63,904 nt of DNA from Fulvivirga sp. (GTDB taxonomy: Bacteria > Bacteroidota > Bacteroidia > Cytophagales > Cyclobacteriaceae). The notes below the pieces were generated by a model that made no database searches, was not told the origin of the DNA, and worked only from the letters and a program-made list of their open reading frames with translations. The stretch is from the NCBI GenBank assembly GCA_028280565.1, contig JANQLQ010000115.1, positions 1 to 63,904 on the forward strand, read 5' to 3'. Both the position numbers and the translations under genes were made by a program. Within the stretch, counting starts at the first letter, position 1; every line of letters begins with the position of its first letter. Positions 18,839 through 27,783 of the stretch are shown here, in pieces.

Positions 18839-20380
18839 TTATTGTTCGTAGGCAGTAATATTAAAATCCGAAAGCCACCACTGGCCTGATCTACCCTCTC
18901 CATTGGTATGGTCCAGGGTACCCTCAAAATTCGTCTTCACCCTAAAGGCAACAGTTACATTGCTCATACCGACATAATCTCTCATATTAAAAATACTTCT
19001 CGTATAGAGGTTATCAGAATTCTTAGAGGGGTTCTTGACATTGCCCGGATCCAACCCCTGTTGATCCCCGGGATAAGGAAATCCGTCAAATTGATTTTCT
19101 GCTGGAAACGCTCCTGCTAACTCGATGATTGAGACTAATTGATCTGTGACTTCCGTCCATGTAGCTGTGCTGAAATCACCCCTGTAATCCGTAGAAACGA
19201 ATGTATCGAAAAAGCTAGGGGACGTGCCATCGGTTTTATATTCAATAAACCTATTCTTTGTGAAGAATTCTGCTTCTACGTCAAATCCAAACTCATAAGC
19301 ACCCAGGTCTTGGGCATTCATAATTGCCCATGACTCATGTTCCACTTGTCCGGATGCCGCGGGTCTTACTAAGTTAATTACAAGTCTTTTCTGGTTAACG
19401 TTCTCAGCAGGTCTATCACTTCCTACCTTTGCGTCAGCGTTTGCACGGTTAAATAAGATCCTAGGGTCGCCCTGTTCAACCGTATGAATACGATAACCAA
19501 ATTCTGTATTTTCAAATTCAAACGAGGGGTAGAATACGCTAACGACTAATTTAGGTACATCGAATGGATCATTCGAGATGTAGATGGTAATAGGATTGAA
19601 AGATACTATTTCCCCAGAAATATTACTCACAATATGGATAGTAGGCGACACTATTTCCGGCTCATCTGTCGGTGTATAACCACTATTTAGTGTAATCACT
19701 CCATTTGTGGCGTCAATTGTGAACTTATCGGTGTTGTCTCCCAGCTCAAACCGATAATCTGGGTTTGCTCCAATGACAATAGGCTCCGTAGTACTTGTAG
19801 CACCTCCTGAAATGAGTAGGTTTTGTCCACCAGGGATATAGACCAGCCCCGAGGCTAACTGGGGTCCTAGGTACAATTCGAATACCCGCTCAAATGTGGC
19901 AGAGAATGACTGATCGCCAAATACTGTGGTCATTTGAATATCAAAGAAATAGCGACCTTCAGCGAGAGGGTTCCCCCCTTCTATTCGAATACGCCCAATA
20001 TCGCTGGCGTTAATCGCAGGAAAAGTTCTTATCGTATCCCCATCTGCATTCACAAATGCATTCTCCGGATCTACAGTTACAGTATCTGGAACGGCGTTAC
20101 GAATTGAAAAGAAGTCATCAATAATTGCATCATCCAAAGGATTTCCATCTTCATCATGAACCGCCACAATCTCGAATGTAGGGATAGCTCCAAACGAATT
20201 ATAAGTGGGCGGAGCAGAAATCAGGACTCCGAACTCCCTGGCCTGAACTACCGAGGAATATTGCAAACCTGATGGGGCCTGTGGAGTGTTTGAGATGCCT
20301 CCATCTTCAAAAGCATCTTCAACGCAACCAAGTAAAATGACTGACGAAGTAAGTGCTATAAAAAGTAGATTTTTCATCAT
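18839..20380 (-). CDS. Surface lipoprotein of the polysaccharide locus (putative glycan-binding, SusE/F position swapped)
   Basis: A 513-residue lipoprotein with lipobox VILLGC. Residues about 30-300 look like two or three Ig/cadherin-like beta domains, including DKFTIDATNGVITLNSG, a cadherin-type motif. The C-terminal 200 residues (NVTVAFRVKTNFEGTLDHTNGEG, GQWWLSDFNITAYEQ) look like a jelly-roll carbohydrate-binding domain. I do not recognise the full-length family. It lies 25 bp from GH88 upstream and 7 bp from SusC downstream, so it is in the operon. Surface glycan-binding proteins normally follow SusD; here one precedes SusC. A glycan-binding role is inferred from position and architecture. 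Confidence 0.7.
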   Translation of the reverse strand: MMKNLLFIALTSSVILLGCVEDAFEDGGISNTPQAPSGLQYSSVVQAREFGVLISAPPTYNSFGAIPTFEIVAVHDEDGNPLDDAIIDDFFSIRNAVPDTVTVDPENAFVNADGDTIRTFPAINASDIGRIRIEGGNPLAEGRYFFDIQMTTVFGDQSFSATFERVFELYLGPQLASGLVYIPGGQNLLISGGATSTTEPIVIGANPDYRFELGDNTDKFTIDATNGVITLNSGYTPTDEPEIVSPTIHIVSNISGEIVSFNPITIYISNDPFDVPKLVVSVFYPSFEFENTEFGYRIHTVEQGDPRILFNRANADAKVGSDRPAENVNQKRLVINLVRPAASGQVEHESWAIMNAQDLGAYEFGFDVEAEFFTKNRFIEYKTDGTSPSFFDTFVSTDYRGDFSTATWTEVTDQLVSIIELAGAFPAENQFDGFPYPGDQQGLDPGNVKNPSKNSDNLYTRSIFNMRDYVGMSNVTVAFRVKTNFEGTLDHTNGEGRSGQWWLSDFNITAYEQ

Positions 20381-20404
20381 AGTTTGTATTTATTAGTTGT
20401 TACA

Positions 20405-21679
20405 TCATTTTTGAATTGAAAGACCTGGACTGATTGCCAGCAAATCGCGACCTCCTCCTGTGGAACTTCGTACTAACGCTTCCAAATAGTAGTAGTCGGC
20501 ATAAATCAATGGCTCATCTATCTCGGCTCCATGAGGAATGCTCCCTACCGAGTGATTGAGGACAAACTTTGTTTCGCTTCCGAGGGGAACCAAATACGTA
20601 TCAGAAGATAAGTTATCTATGAGTTTATGTGCAAAATCCTTAAATTGACGGTCTGTATACCGATTCAATTCAATGAGGGCGGAAGCGGTGATTGCGGCGG
20701 CCGAAACATCTCTAGGCTCCTTAGGGATGCCAGGTGCATTATAATCCCAATAGGGAATGCCATCATCGGGTAGATTGGGATGATTAATAATAAAGTTGGC
20801 GATCCGGCGCGCTTGATCCAGGTACTTTTTATTCTTTGTGTAACGGTAACAAACGGTGTAACCGTATAGTCCCCAGGCTTGCCCCCTAGCCCATGCGCTT
20901 TCGTGGTCATACCCCTGGGCAGTATTCCTTTTTCTTACTTCACCATTTCCAGGATCGTAATCAATGACATGATAAGAGCTATTATCCGCCCGGAAATGGT
21001 TCTCAAGTGTAACATTGGCATGCGATATTGCGATTTCCCGATATTTTGAATCCCCGGTTAACTCTGTCAACTCAAATAGCAATTCAAGATTCATCATGTT
21101 ATCTATTATCACCGGGAATTCCCAATTTCTCTCGGACTGCCAACCTCTATCCACATCCCAACTCTGGATGCAACCCACTTTAGAATTAAATCGCTGCAAC
21201 AAGCTATTTCCTGCTTCTACAAGAACTTGCTGGTAAGCATCATTCCCGGTCAAGCGAAGCGCATTGCCAAATGAGCAGTTAAACACAAAACCTAGGTCGT
21301 GTGATTTCGTGTTGTTTTTGAACGGCTGAATGCCTTGCTGCAATTTGATGGCAGCCTCTTTCCACTTTTCATCTCCCGAAGTCTCATACAAATACCAACA
21401 GATACCAGGAAAGAACCCTATGGTCCAATCGAATACGGGCTCACCGGACTTATTATACCTGGTCGCCCATACGATTTCACCATTTTCCTCAGTTCTTGGA
21501 ATCTTATTTTCGCGTAGCGCCAAACTTAGAAGTTCACTTGACTTCTTCTCAAAAGCAATGATCTTATCCGTTCCAGTTGAGTCCTTTAAGGTCGATACGG
21601 GTTCATCATCAACCGTTGTTTTTTTTGTCTGCTCACACCCAAACCAAATTAATAGTATTAGCCCCAGTACTTTTTTCAT
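20405..21679 (-). CDS. GH88 unsaturated glucuronyl hydrolase, lipoprotein
   Basis: A 424-residue lipoprotein (lipobox WFGC at residue 15) with the alpha6/alpha6-barrel of glycoside hydrolase family 88. The two catalytic aspartates of the family are visible: Asp128 in SHDLGFVFNCSFGNAL and Asp193 in FPVIIDNMMNLELLFE. The block YDHESAWARGQAWGLYGYT is also typical. GH88 enzymes hydrate and cleave the 4,5-unsaturated uronic acid left by polysaccharide lyases at the non-reducing end. It is the promoter-proximal gene of the operon, divergent from the hybrid regulator. Together with the beta-helix lyase-like protein and sulfatase it indicates a sulfated uronic-acid polymer as substrate. Confidence 0.93.
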   Translation of the reverse strand: MKKVLGLILLIWFGCEQTKKTTVDDEPVSTLKDSTGTDKIIAFEKKSSELLSLALRENKIPRTEENGEIVWATRYNKSGEPVFDWTIGFFPGICWYLYETSGDEKWKEAAIKLQQGIQPFKNNTKSHDLGFVFNCSFGNALRLTGNDAYQQVLVEAGNSLLQRFNSKVGCIQSWDVDRGWQSERNWEFPVIIDNMMNLELLFELTELTGDSKYREIAISHANVTLENHFRADNSSYHVIDYDPGNGEVRKRNTAQGYDHESAWARGQAWGLYGYTVCYRYTKNKKYLDQARRIANFIINHPNLPDDGIPYWDYNAPGIPKEPRDVSAAAITASALIELNRYTDRQFKDFAHKLIDNLSSDTYLVPLGSETKFVLNHSVGSIPHGAEIDEPLIYADYYYLEALVRSSTGGGRDLLAISPGLSIQK

Positions 21680-21761
21680 TATTGCGCTTATTTGTTTTAA
21701 CCGTATCTATCATATACTATCAATGGACTTCACCCTCATAAGATAATAACAATCCTTTTGA

Positions 21762-21774
21762 CTTGATAATCAAG
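21762..21774. promoter_or_regulatory. Inverted repeat in the divergent PUL promoter region (CTTGATAATCAAG)
   Basis: A perfect 6-bp inverted repeat with one central base, 83 bp upstream of the GH88 start. It is a candidate regulator site for the minus-strand operon. The regulator is not known; the hybrid AraC-type protein encoded next door is the obvious candidate. Confidence 0.35.
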
Positions 21775-21904
21775 ATTTTAACTATTGCCAATATAGGGGC
21801 ATTTGCAGTCAGTTTATTTCAATATCATTCCCAAGTTCTTACTTATCGTACTCCTTTGATATTGAAAAAATTTCTATTTCGGACCGATTTGTCTTCGTAT
21901 GTTG

Positions 21905-21919
21905 TGTACAATTTGTACA
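21905..21919. promoter_or_regulatory. Inverted repeat in the divergent PUL promoter region (TGTACAATTTGTACA)
   Basis: A perfect 7-bp inverted repeat with a single central T, 119 bp upstream of the hybrid regulator gene and 226 bp upstream of GH88. The symmetry suggests a dimeric DNA-binding protein. Confidence 0.45.
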
Positions 21920-22037
21920 GGATCGTGAACGATATGAAAAATCATTCTAACGCAATAGCGCGAAATTGAGTAGGCTACTTAAGCCAATTCGGACGGTAAT
22001 GTAAAAAACCTTTTGTTCCTCTATTAGAAGAATATTC

Positions 22038-25000
22038 ATGGTAAACCGAAAAATATATTTGACCTTACTCCTCCTACTGTTGAAGATTGTGGCGGTTAGC
22101 GCTCAAGGAATACAATTTGAAAGAATAGGCCTGGAAGATGGGCTGAGTCAAATATCCGTATTGGCGATCACGCAAGATAAATACGGGGCTGTTTGGCTCG
22201 GTACGAGAAATGGACTCAACCGGTACGATGGAAAACAGATTACAGCCTTTACGTCTGCCCAGTCGGGTAACAGCCTGTCAGAAAATCAAATCCGGAAACT
22301 AGATGCCCGGGACTCCTTAATATGGATTAGCACGCCCAATTCAATTAGCGCCTTCAACCTAAATAATGAAACGCTAAGAAGTTATCCGTTATTCGGGATA
22401 TCCACCTTTCATGTAGGGCTTGAACATGTGTGGGTGGCAACAAAATCCGCATTGTACATTCTTAACGAGCAAGCTGGGGGATTTGAGAAACAAAAGGTGA
22501 AGTTGCGTACCGGTGAGTTTGTAAAATCAATGACTATGTCCTCGTCAGGTGATCTTTATTTAGGCACAAACATGGGGTTATGGAAAAAAAATAACAGGAG
22601 TATAGCCTTAATAACCCAGGAAAACTATCAAACCATGAGTCTCTTCATTGACTCAAAAGAAAACCTATGGGTAGGCACTAATTACAACGGCCTGCTAAAA
22701 TTTAGAAACGACCGGTTAATTAAGACATACAGGGAGAAAGATGAAATAAGCAATGATTTTGTTAGATGTGTAGAGGAAGACGAAGAGGGCAAAATATGGG
22801 TAGGTACCTATCGAGGTCTAGATGCCATTTGGCCAGATGGTAACATCACCCACTACGAAAATGATAAAAGTATTTCCACGAGCATATCTCATAATTCTAT
22901 CTGGTCGCTCTTTAAGGATAAGGACGGGGCTATCTGGGCTGGCACCTATTACGGGGGAGCAAATGTTTTTCATCCCACTCAAAATATATTCACCTATTTT
23001 CCTGAGAATGCCAAAGAAAATCGCAGTGTGAATTTCAGAGTGGTTGGACAGGTAATAGAAGACGCAAACGAAAACTTATATATCTGTACGGATGGAGGCG
23101 GTTTAAATTTTTATGATCGAAAACAGGACAAGTTCATCTACTACACATCAAAACCGGGTCAAAACAGCATTTCCGGCAATAATGTCAAAAGCCTGTTTTG
23201 GCATGGTGACTCGTTGTTATGGATAGGAACCCACAGGGAAGGGCTCAACTCATTTAACGTCAACTCGGGCGAATTCAGAAACTTCAGCATCACCGATGAA
23301 AAGATAAATTTTGCTTCGGAAATATCCTATATCACCGGGATCGATGAGGACCTATTAGTGGCTAGCGGTAGTAGGTGTTTGCTATTTAATACCAAAGAAA
23401 AGAAGTTTATCCCCTTTCTTAAGCCTGGGCACAAGAAATTGATATCCTCACCGGTCATATCCATACACAATGCGGATAACAATGAATTTTGGATTGGGAC
23501 GGAAAGAACGGGATTGTTTAAATATGAGAAGGATAAAGATATTTTTAAAAACTATCAAGGTGATTTTGGCAGCACACTGGAAGTTCCCGGTGACCAGGTC
23601 TACGCTATTTTCCAGGACAAGCAACAAAAAATTTGGATTGGCTCTTCCAACGGACTGGCTTTGTATATGCCGAAGAAAGACAAATTTAAAATTTACACTA
23701 CGGATAATGGACTACCAGGAAACATCGTGTATGGAATCGTAGAGTCACGTTTCAGCGGACTAGTGGTAGAAACAAACAAAGGCATTAGTTTCTTTGATCA
23801 AGAACATGAACGCTTCAGCAGCATTTCTTATAACAATGGGCTCATGCTCCGCGAGCTTAGCCCTAACGGCATTTTCCTGGCAAAAGACGGCACCTTTTTC
23901 GTGAGTGGAATTGAAGGCATGGTTTCTTTCCATGAGTTGGATTACCTAAATTTTAAGCCAAGATCTAACCCTACGATCACCGGGTTATCCATCAACAACG
24001 AGACCGTATCGCCCTGGAGCCATCCAAGTATTTTATCAAACTCCATAATGGAGACTAATAACATCGAATTAAGTCGTGAGCACTCTTCAATCACCATTTC
24101 TATTTCCGACATGCTCTTCACTAAATCGAACCGACAGGCCTTGGAATATCAAATGAAGGGGTTTGATGATAAATGGATATCTGCTACAGACCAAAGTAAA
24201 ATTACATATACCAATTTAGATTATGGCACGTACACTTTTCGATTAAGGGCTAGTAACACCCCTGGGGATATACGTGAATTGAACATGGTTGTAAGACCGC
24301 CCTTTTACCTTTCCCCCTGGGCCATCGCCGTGTATATATTTATTGCCGTTACACTAGTTATACTCATTAACTACCAATACATCAAACAAAGTAAATTGGC
24401 TTATAGCTTGGCCAATGAGAAGAAATTACACCAAAGAGATGAAGAATTGAATCAGAAGAAAATCAACTTCTTCACCAATATCTCTCATGAGTTCCGCACC
24501 CCACTGACCATTATGGCAGGACAAATTGATCTCCTGCTGGAGAATGGTAACTTGGGGCATTTTACCTATCGCAAACTTTTGAATATTCAGAAAAACACAC
24601 TGCGACTAAAAAGTCTTATTTCAGAGCTTCTAAACTTCCGGAAGCTGGAACAGGGGAATTTAGTTTTGAAGGTGGAAGAGCATGATTTCATCACCTTTAT
24701 AAAAGAGGTACATACAAGTTTTGAAGAGTTGGCATCTCACAGTCAAATAGATTATTCGCTGAATTCAGATTTTGAGCAATACATACTTTTCTTTGATCAT
24801 AGTCAATTAGAAAAGGTTTTTTACAACTTGCTGGCTAACGCGTTTAAATTCACGCCTGAGGGTGGGCAAATCATCACGAACGTAACTGAAATCAACAGCC
24901 AATTACATGTTTCAGTCATTAACTCGGGCTCTACGATACCAAAAGAGGACATGGAGCGGATTTTTGATCGCTTCTATCAATTGGACAACATTACCAATGC

Positions 25001-26003
25001 AAAATCTCGTGGTACTGGCATAGGGCTTGCCCTCGCAAAAGGGGTCGTCAGCGCACATGGTGGGAAGATAGCTGTAAACAGTTCATCACAAGACAACCTT
25101 ACTACCTTCACCGTATCTCTCAAGAAAGGGAAAGCGCATTTTAAACCAGGGGAAATTCACAGTTCGCCCGTTCAAAAAATCACGGTTGACAGACCGATGA
25201 AAAGCCCGCAATTGAACGATTTTACAGGGCGTTCAGAAACCATACTGCTCGTGGAGGATAACGTTGAAGTAATGAATTTTTTGATCGAATTAATTGGTCC
25301 TCTTTTTAAAATAAAACAGGCGTCAAACGGGTTAGAAGCCATTGAGCAAGTGAAGGAAAACCCTCCGAGTTTAATATTAAGCGATGTGCTCATGCCAAAG
25401 ATGAATGGTACAGAAATGTGTGCTAAACTGAAAGGAGATGTCCTTACATCACATATTCCAATCGTATTATTGACGGCAAGAGGTTCTGATGAGTACCGTA
25501 TAGAAGGATTAGAAACAGGCGCGGATGACTACATCTCCAAACCTTTCAATTCCAAAGTATTAATAGCTAGGATCAATAACATCCTGGACAACCGGCAAGC
25601 ACTTCAAAACAAATATGGTGAAAGTCCGTTACGATTTGCCCGAAACCTCGCAAAACGTAAAATCGACAAAGAATTTCTTGATAAGGCACATGACCTGATC
25701 ATAACCAACATAGAAAACACCTCTTATGGCGTTGAGCCTTTCGCCCGGGACATGTCGCTGGGAAGGACTAACCTGTTTAGAAAAATCAAAGGCATCACCG
25801 GTCAGACACCCAATGAGTTTATGACGAATATCAAGTTAACAAAGGCCGCTCAGATGATCTCAACACATCCGGAAATTTCCATATCGGGTGTGGCCTATTC
25901 TTGCGGATTTAGTAATCCAAGTTATTTTAGCAGGGCCTTCAAAAAGAAATATGATATCTCACCTGTGAATTATAGGATGAAATCGCAGGTTCAGACCACT
26001 TGA
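22038..26003 (+). CDS. Hybrid two-component system sensor/regulator (HTCS)
   Basis: A 1321-residue one-protein phosphorelay. Signal peptide residues 1-23. Residues about 25-690 are two seven-bladed propellers of reg_prop repeats (IWIGT/LWVGT words: VWLGTRNGLNRYDG, IWVGTYRGLDAI). A Y_Y_Y Ig-like domain is at about 690-755 and a transmembrane helix at about 759-785. The histidine kinase H-box ISHEFRTP carries phosphoacceptor His817; the N-box is LEKVFYNLLANAFKF and the G-box RGTGIGLALAKG. The receiver carries Asp1116 (LILSDVLMPKMNG) and the KP lysine (YISKPF). A C-terminal AraC-type HTH is at about 1215-1315 (GVAYSCGFSNPSYFSRAFKKKY). It should sense a periplasmic oligosaccharide from the adjacent locus and activate that operon. 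Confidence 0.96.
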   Translation: MVNRKIYLTLLLLLLKIVAVSAQGIQFERIGLEDGLSQISVLAITQDKYGAVWLGTRNGLNRYDGKQITAFTSAQSGNSLSENQIRKLDARDSLIWISTPNSISAFNLNNETLRSYPLFGISTFHVGLEHVWVATKSALYILNEQAGGFEKQKVKLRTGEFVKSMTMSSSGDLYLGTNMGLWKKNNRSIALITQENYQTMSLFIDSKENLWVGTNYNGLLKFRNDRLIKTYREKDEISNDFVRCVEEDEEGKIWVGTYRGLDAIWPDGNITHYENDKSISTSISHNSIWSLFKDKDGAIWAGTYYGGANVFHPTQNIFTYFPENAKENRSVNFRVVGQVIEDANENLYICTDGGGLNFYDRKQDKFIYYTSKPGQNSISGNNVKSLFWHGDSLLWIGTHREGLNSFNVNSGEFRNFSITDEKINFASEISYITGIDEDLLVASGSRCLLFNTKEKKFIPFLKPGHKKLISSPVISIHNADNNEFWIGTERTGLFKYEKDKDIFKNYQGDFGSTLEVPGDQVYAIFQDKQQKIWIGSSNGLALYMPKKDKFKIYTTDNGLPGNIVYGIVESRFSGLVVETNKGISFFDQEHERFSSISYNNGLMLRELSPNGIFLAKDGTFFVSGIEGMVSFHELDYLNFKPRSNPTITGLSINNETVSPWSHPSILSNSIMETNNIELSREHSSITISISDMLFTKSNRQALEYQMKGFDDKWISATDQSKITYTNLDYGTYTFRLRASNTPGDIRELNMVVRPPFYLSPWAIAVYIFIAVTLVILINYQYIKQSKLAYSLANEKKLHQRDEELNQKKINFFTNISHEFRTPLTIMAGQIDLLLENGNLGHFTYRKLLNIQKNTLRLKSLISELLNFRKLEQGNLVLKVEEHDFITFIKEVHTSFEELASHSQIDYSLNSDFEQYILFFDHSQLEKVFYNLLANAFKFTPEGGQIITNVTEINSQLHVSVINSGSTIPKEDMERIFDRFYQLDNITNAKSRGTGIGLALAKGVVSAHGGKIAVNSSSQDNLTTFTVSLKKGKAHFKPGEIHSSPVQKITVDRPMKSPQLNDFTGRSETILLVEDNVEVMNFLIELIGPLFKIKQASNGLEAIEQVKENPPSLILSDVLMPKMNGTEMCAKLKGDVLTSHIPIVLLTARGSDEYRIEGLETGADDYISKPFNSKVLIARINNILDNRQALQNKYGESPLRFARNLAKRKIDKEFLDKAHDLIITNIENTSYGVEPFARDMSLGRTNLFRKIKGITGQTPNEFMTNIKLTKAAQMISTHPEISISGVAYSCGFSNPSYFSRAFKKKYDISPVNYRMKSQVQTT

Positions 26004-26526
26004 TATGCAACGTTAATATAAAAAGCTTATTGACCTCGTAACGCCCAACAACAAATAGAAAATTGCCCATGCTACACTTGCTGAGCGCAGCGTTCCCTTT
26101 CGCAGCGTTTTCCATCAGCATGTCATCCTGGAAGTAGCACACGTGGTAACAGGAATCTCGCCTGGCTGAATTAGAATAGCTCATTAGCTGTCTTTTCTTT
26201 AAAAAGAATGCTGTAAACCCCAGTTTAAAATCATTGTAGCCTAGGCTTAACCCCGGATCTAATGCCGTTAAGTTTGGCATATCCATCGTACCCCTTACCC
26301 CAAAAGGGCACTCCATTGCGCGATTGGTTCCCCTTTAGGTTTAGGGGTGAGCGCTGGCCCCGATTTTGACACTTTTTGCAATTTAGTGTAATTCATGTTT
26401 TAAAAAATGATAAAGGATTCCTCCAACATTTGGGCTTAAGAAATCATCAAAATCTCGTGAATACTCCTCGATTTGGTCTAAAAATCACTTACTTGTGATG
26501 AAATTTAATCGAACTCAATCTTTGGT
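26004..26526. other. Gene-free region with one copy of a 45-bp dispersed repeat
   Basis: A minus-strand open frame of 125 codons (25939-26316) overlaps the regulator's 3' end and the repeat; it has no recognisable protein features and I reject it. The segment 26213-26255 matches, on the minus strand, the dispersed element also found at 31875-31915 and 41592-41641. The last 100 bases should hold the permease promoter. Confidence 0.5.
26213..26255 (-). repeat. 45-bp dispersed repeat, copy 1 (AGGCTACAATGATTTTAAA core)
   Basis: Read on the minus strand it gives GTTAAGCCTAGGCTACAATG, then ATTTTAAACTGGGGTTTACA. The plus-strand element at 41592-41641 reads GTTAAACCTAGGCTACGATG, then ATTTTAAAC..GAGGTTTACA. 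A third copy lies at 31875-31915. Confidence 0.55.
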
Positions 26527-27615
26527 ATGAAAAAACTTGCGTACGCTGTCATCGGCATTGCCGGGGTACTTGCACTGCTTATACTTGGGGAAAGCATCCT
26601 GCTTCCTTTTGTTTATGGTGTTGTTTTATGGTTTTTAAGCCGCTATTTTAAAAATCTCTTATACCAAATTCCTTTTTTGAAAAAGCGAGTGCCTAATTGG
26701 CTGGTGAATACCTTTGTTTTTTTGATCGTATTGATTGGGCTTAGTTTAGTCTCCGGTTTAATCACCACTAATATTACCGCATTATTAGAAAACAGCACTA
26801 CCTATAAGACTAATCTCGACAAAGTACTGAATACAGTGAATCGTACTTTCCAGGTGGACCTGTACGAACAAGTTTCATCTGCTATCGACACTTTTGATTA
26901 CGCGGCTATCTTGGGCACCATCGCGGACACACTGTCAGGTGCTTTGGGAGATTTCATCATGATCATCTTATATGCCGCGTTCATTTTCTCCGAAGAATCA
27001 AGCCTCTCTAAAAAGATCAAGAAGTTCTTTGATAACCCAGCGCAGTACGAACGTACCTCCTCTATTTTGAAAAAGATCAACGGGGCTTCTAGTGACTATA
27101 TTCGGCTAAAGACGTACGTAAGCCTGTTGACAGGCGCCGTCGGCTATGTTTTCTTGCTTTTCATGGGAGTGGATGCGGCATTTTTTTGGGCATTCCTAAT
27201 GTTTGCACTCAATTATATCCCTACCGTTGGGTCACTTGTGGCCACCCTATTCCCGGCAATTTTCAGTTTGGTCCAATTTGGAGAGTTTACCCCTTTTATT
27301 ATTATTCTGGCAGGGCTAGGGGCTATTGAGTGGTTTATTGGAAACGTGTTGGAACCCAGGCTGATGGGAAATTCTTTGAACTTGAGCCCGTTAGTCACCA
27401 TTTTGGCATTGATCATTTGGGGAAAGATATGGGGTATTACAGGTATGTTATTAAGCGTTCCTATTACCGTGGTCATGGTGATCATTTTTTCACAGTTTGA
27501 GAGTACCCGCGGGGTGGCTATTTTATTATCCAAAGATGGCGACATAGACGACATTTATGACGCTAAAGAGGACAACTCACCGATCCAAGAGATTTCTAAT
27601 CAAGAGACGGGTTAA
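26527..27615 (+). CDS. AI-2E family transporter / PerM-like permease
   Basis: A 362-residue membrane protein with about eight helices. The N-terminal pair is at residues 5-45, a helix at about 62-85, and a soluble segment about 85-150 carries the NTVNRTFQVDLYEQ region. A cluster of helices follows to about residue 325, containing FFWAFLMFALNYIPTVGSLVATLFPAIF, the diagnostic AI-2E/PerM block. The C-terminal tail is acidic. Members export small molecules or act as Na+/H+ antiporters; the family name does not prove autoinducer-2 transport. It stands alone, 169 bp before the insertion sequence. Confidence 0.9.
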   Translation: MKKLAYAVIGIAGVLALLILGESILLPFVYGVVLWFLSRYFKNLLYQIPFLKKRVPNWLVNTFVFLIVLIGLSLVSGLITTNITALLENSTTYKTNLDKVLNTVNRTFQVDLYEQVSSAIDTFDYAAILGTIADTLSGALGDFIMIILYAAFIFSEESSLSKKIKKFFDNPAQYERTSSILKKINGASSDYIRLKTYVSLLTGAVGYVFLLFMGVDAAFFWAFLMFALNYIPTVGSLVATLFPAIFSLVQFGEFTPFIIILAGLGAIEWFIGNVLEPRLMGNSLNLSPLVTILALIIWGKIWGITGMLLSVPITVVMVIIFSQFESTRGVAILLSKDGDIDDIYDAKEDNSPIQEISNQETG

Positions 27616-27777
27616 GGGGAATAAAAACCATAGTTCATCGTCATACTACTTCAGCATTGGGTTAAGGCTTGGGTTGTATGCAATATAAAAAAATGGTTAC
27701 AGTAGTCCTTCATTGACCTGGCTAAGCTGGAACCGAAGAAGTCGGCCGGCCTTAATTTCTCGGAGTGCACGTAGAGC

Positions 27778-27783
27778 TAGATA
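27778..27783. repeat. Target-site duplication, left copy (TAGATA)
   Basis: It abuts the left inverted repeat of the insertion sequence; the identical hexamer abuts the right end at 29302-29307. Confidence 0.7.

Noticed and set aside
25939-26316. Minus-strand frame of 125 codons overlapping the end of the hybrid regulator
   Set aside because: It overlaps a strong gene and covers one of the 45-bp dispersed repeats. The composition is not protein-like and there is no recognisable motif.
26527-27615. Quorum-sensing AI-2 exporter
   Set aside because: The family name is historical. No lsr or luxS gene is nearby, so a signalling role is not supported.
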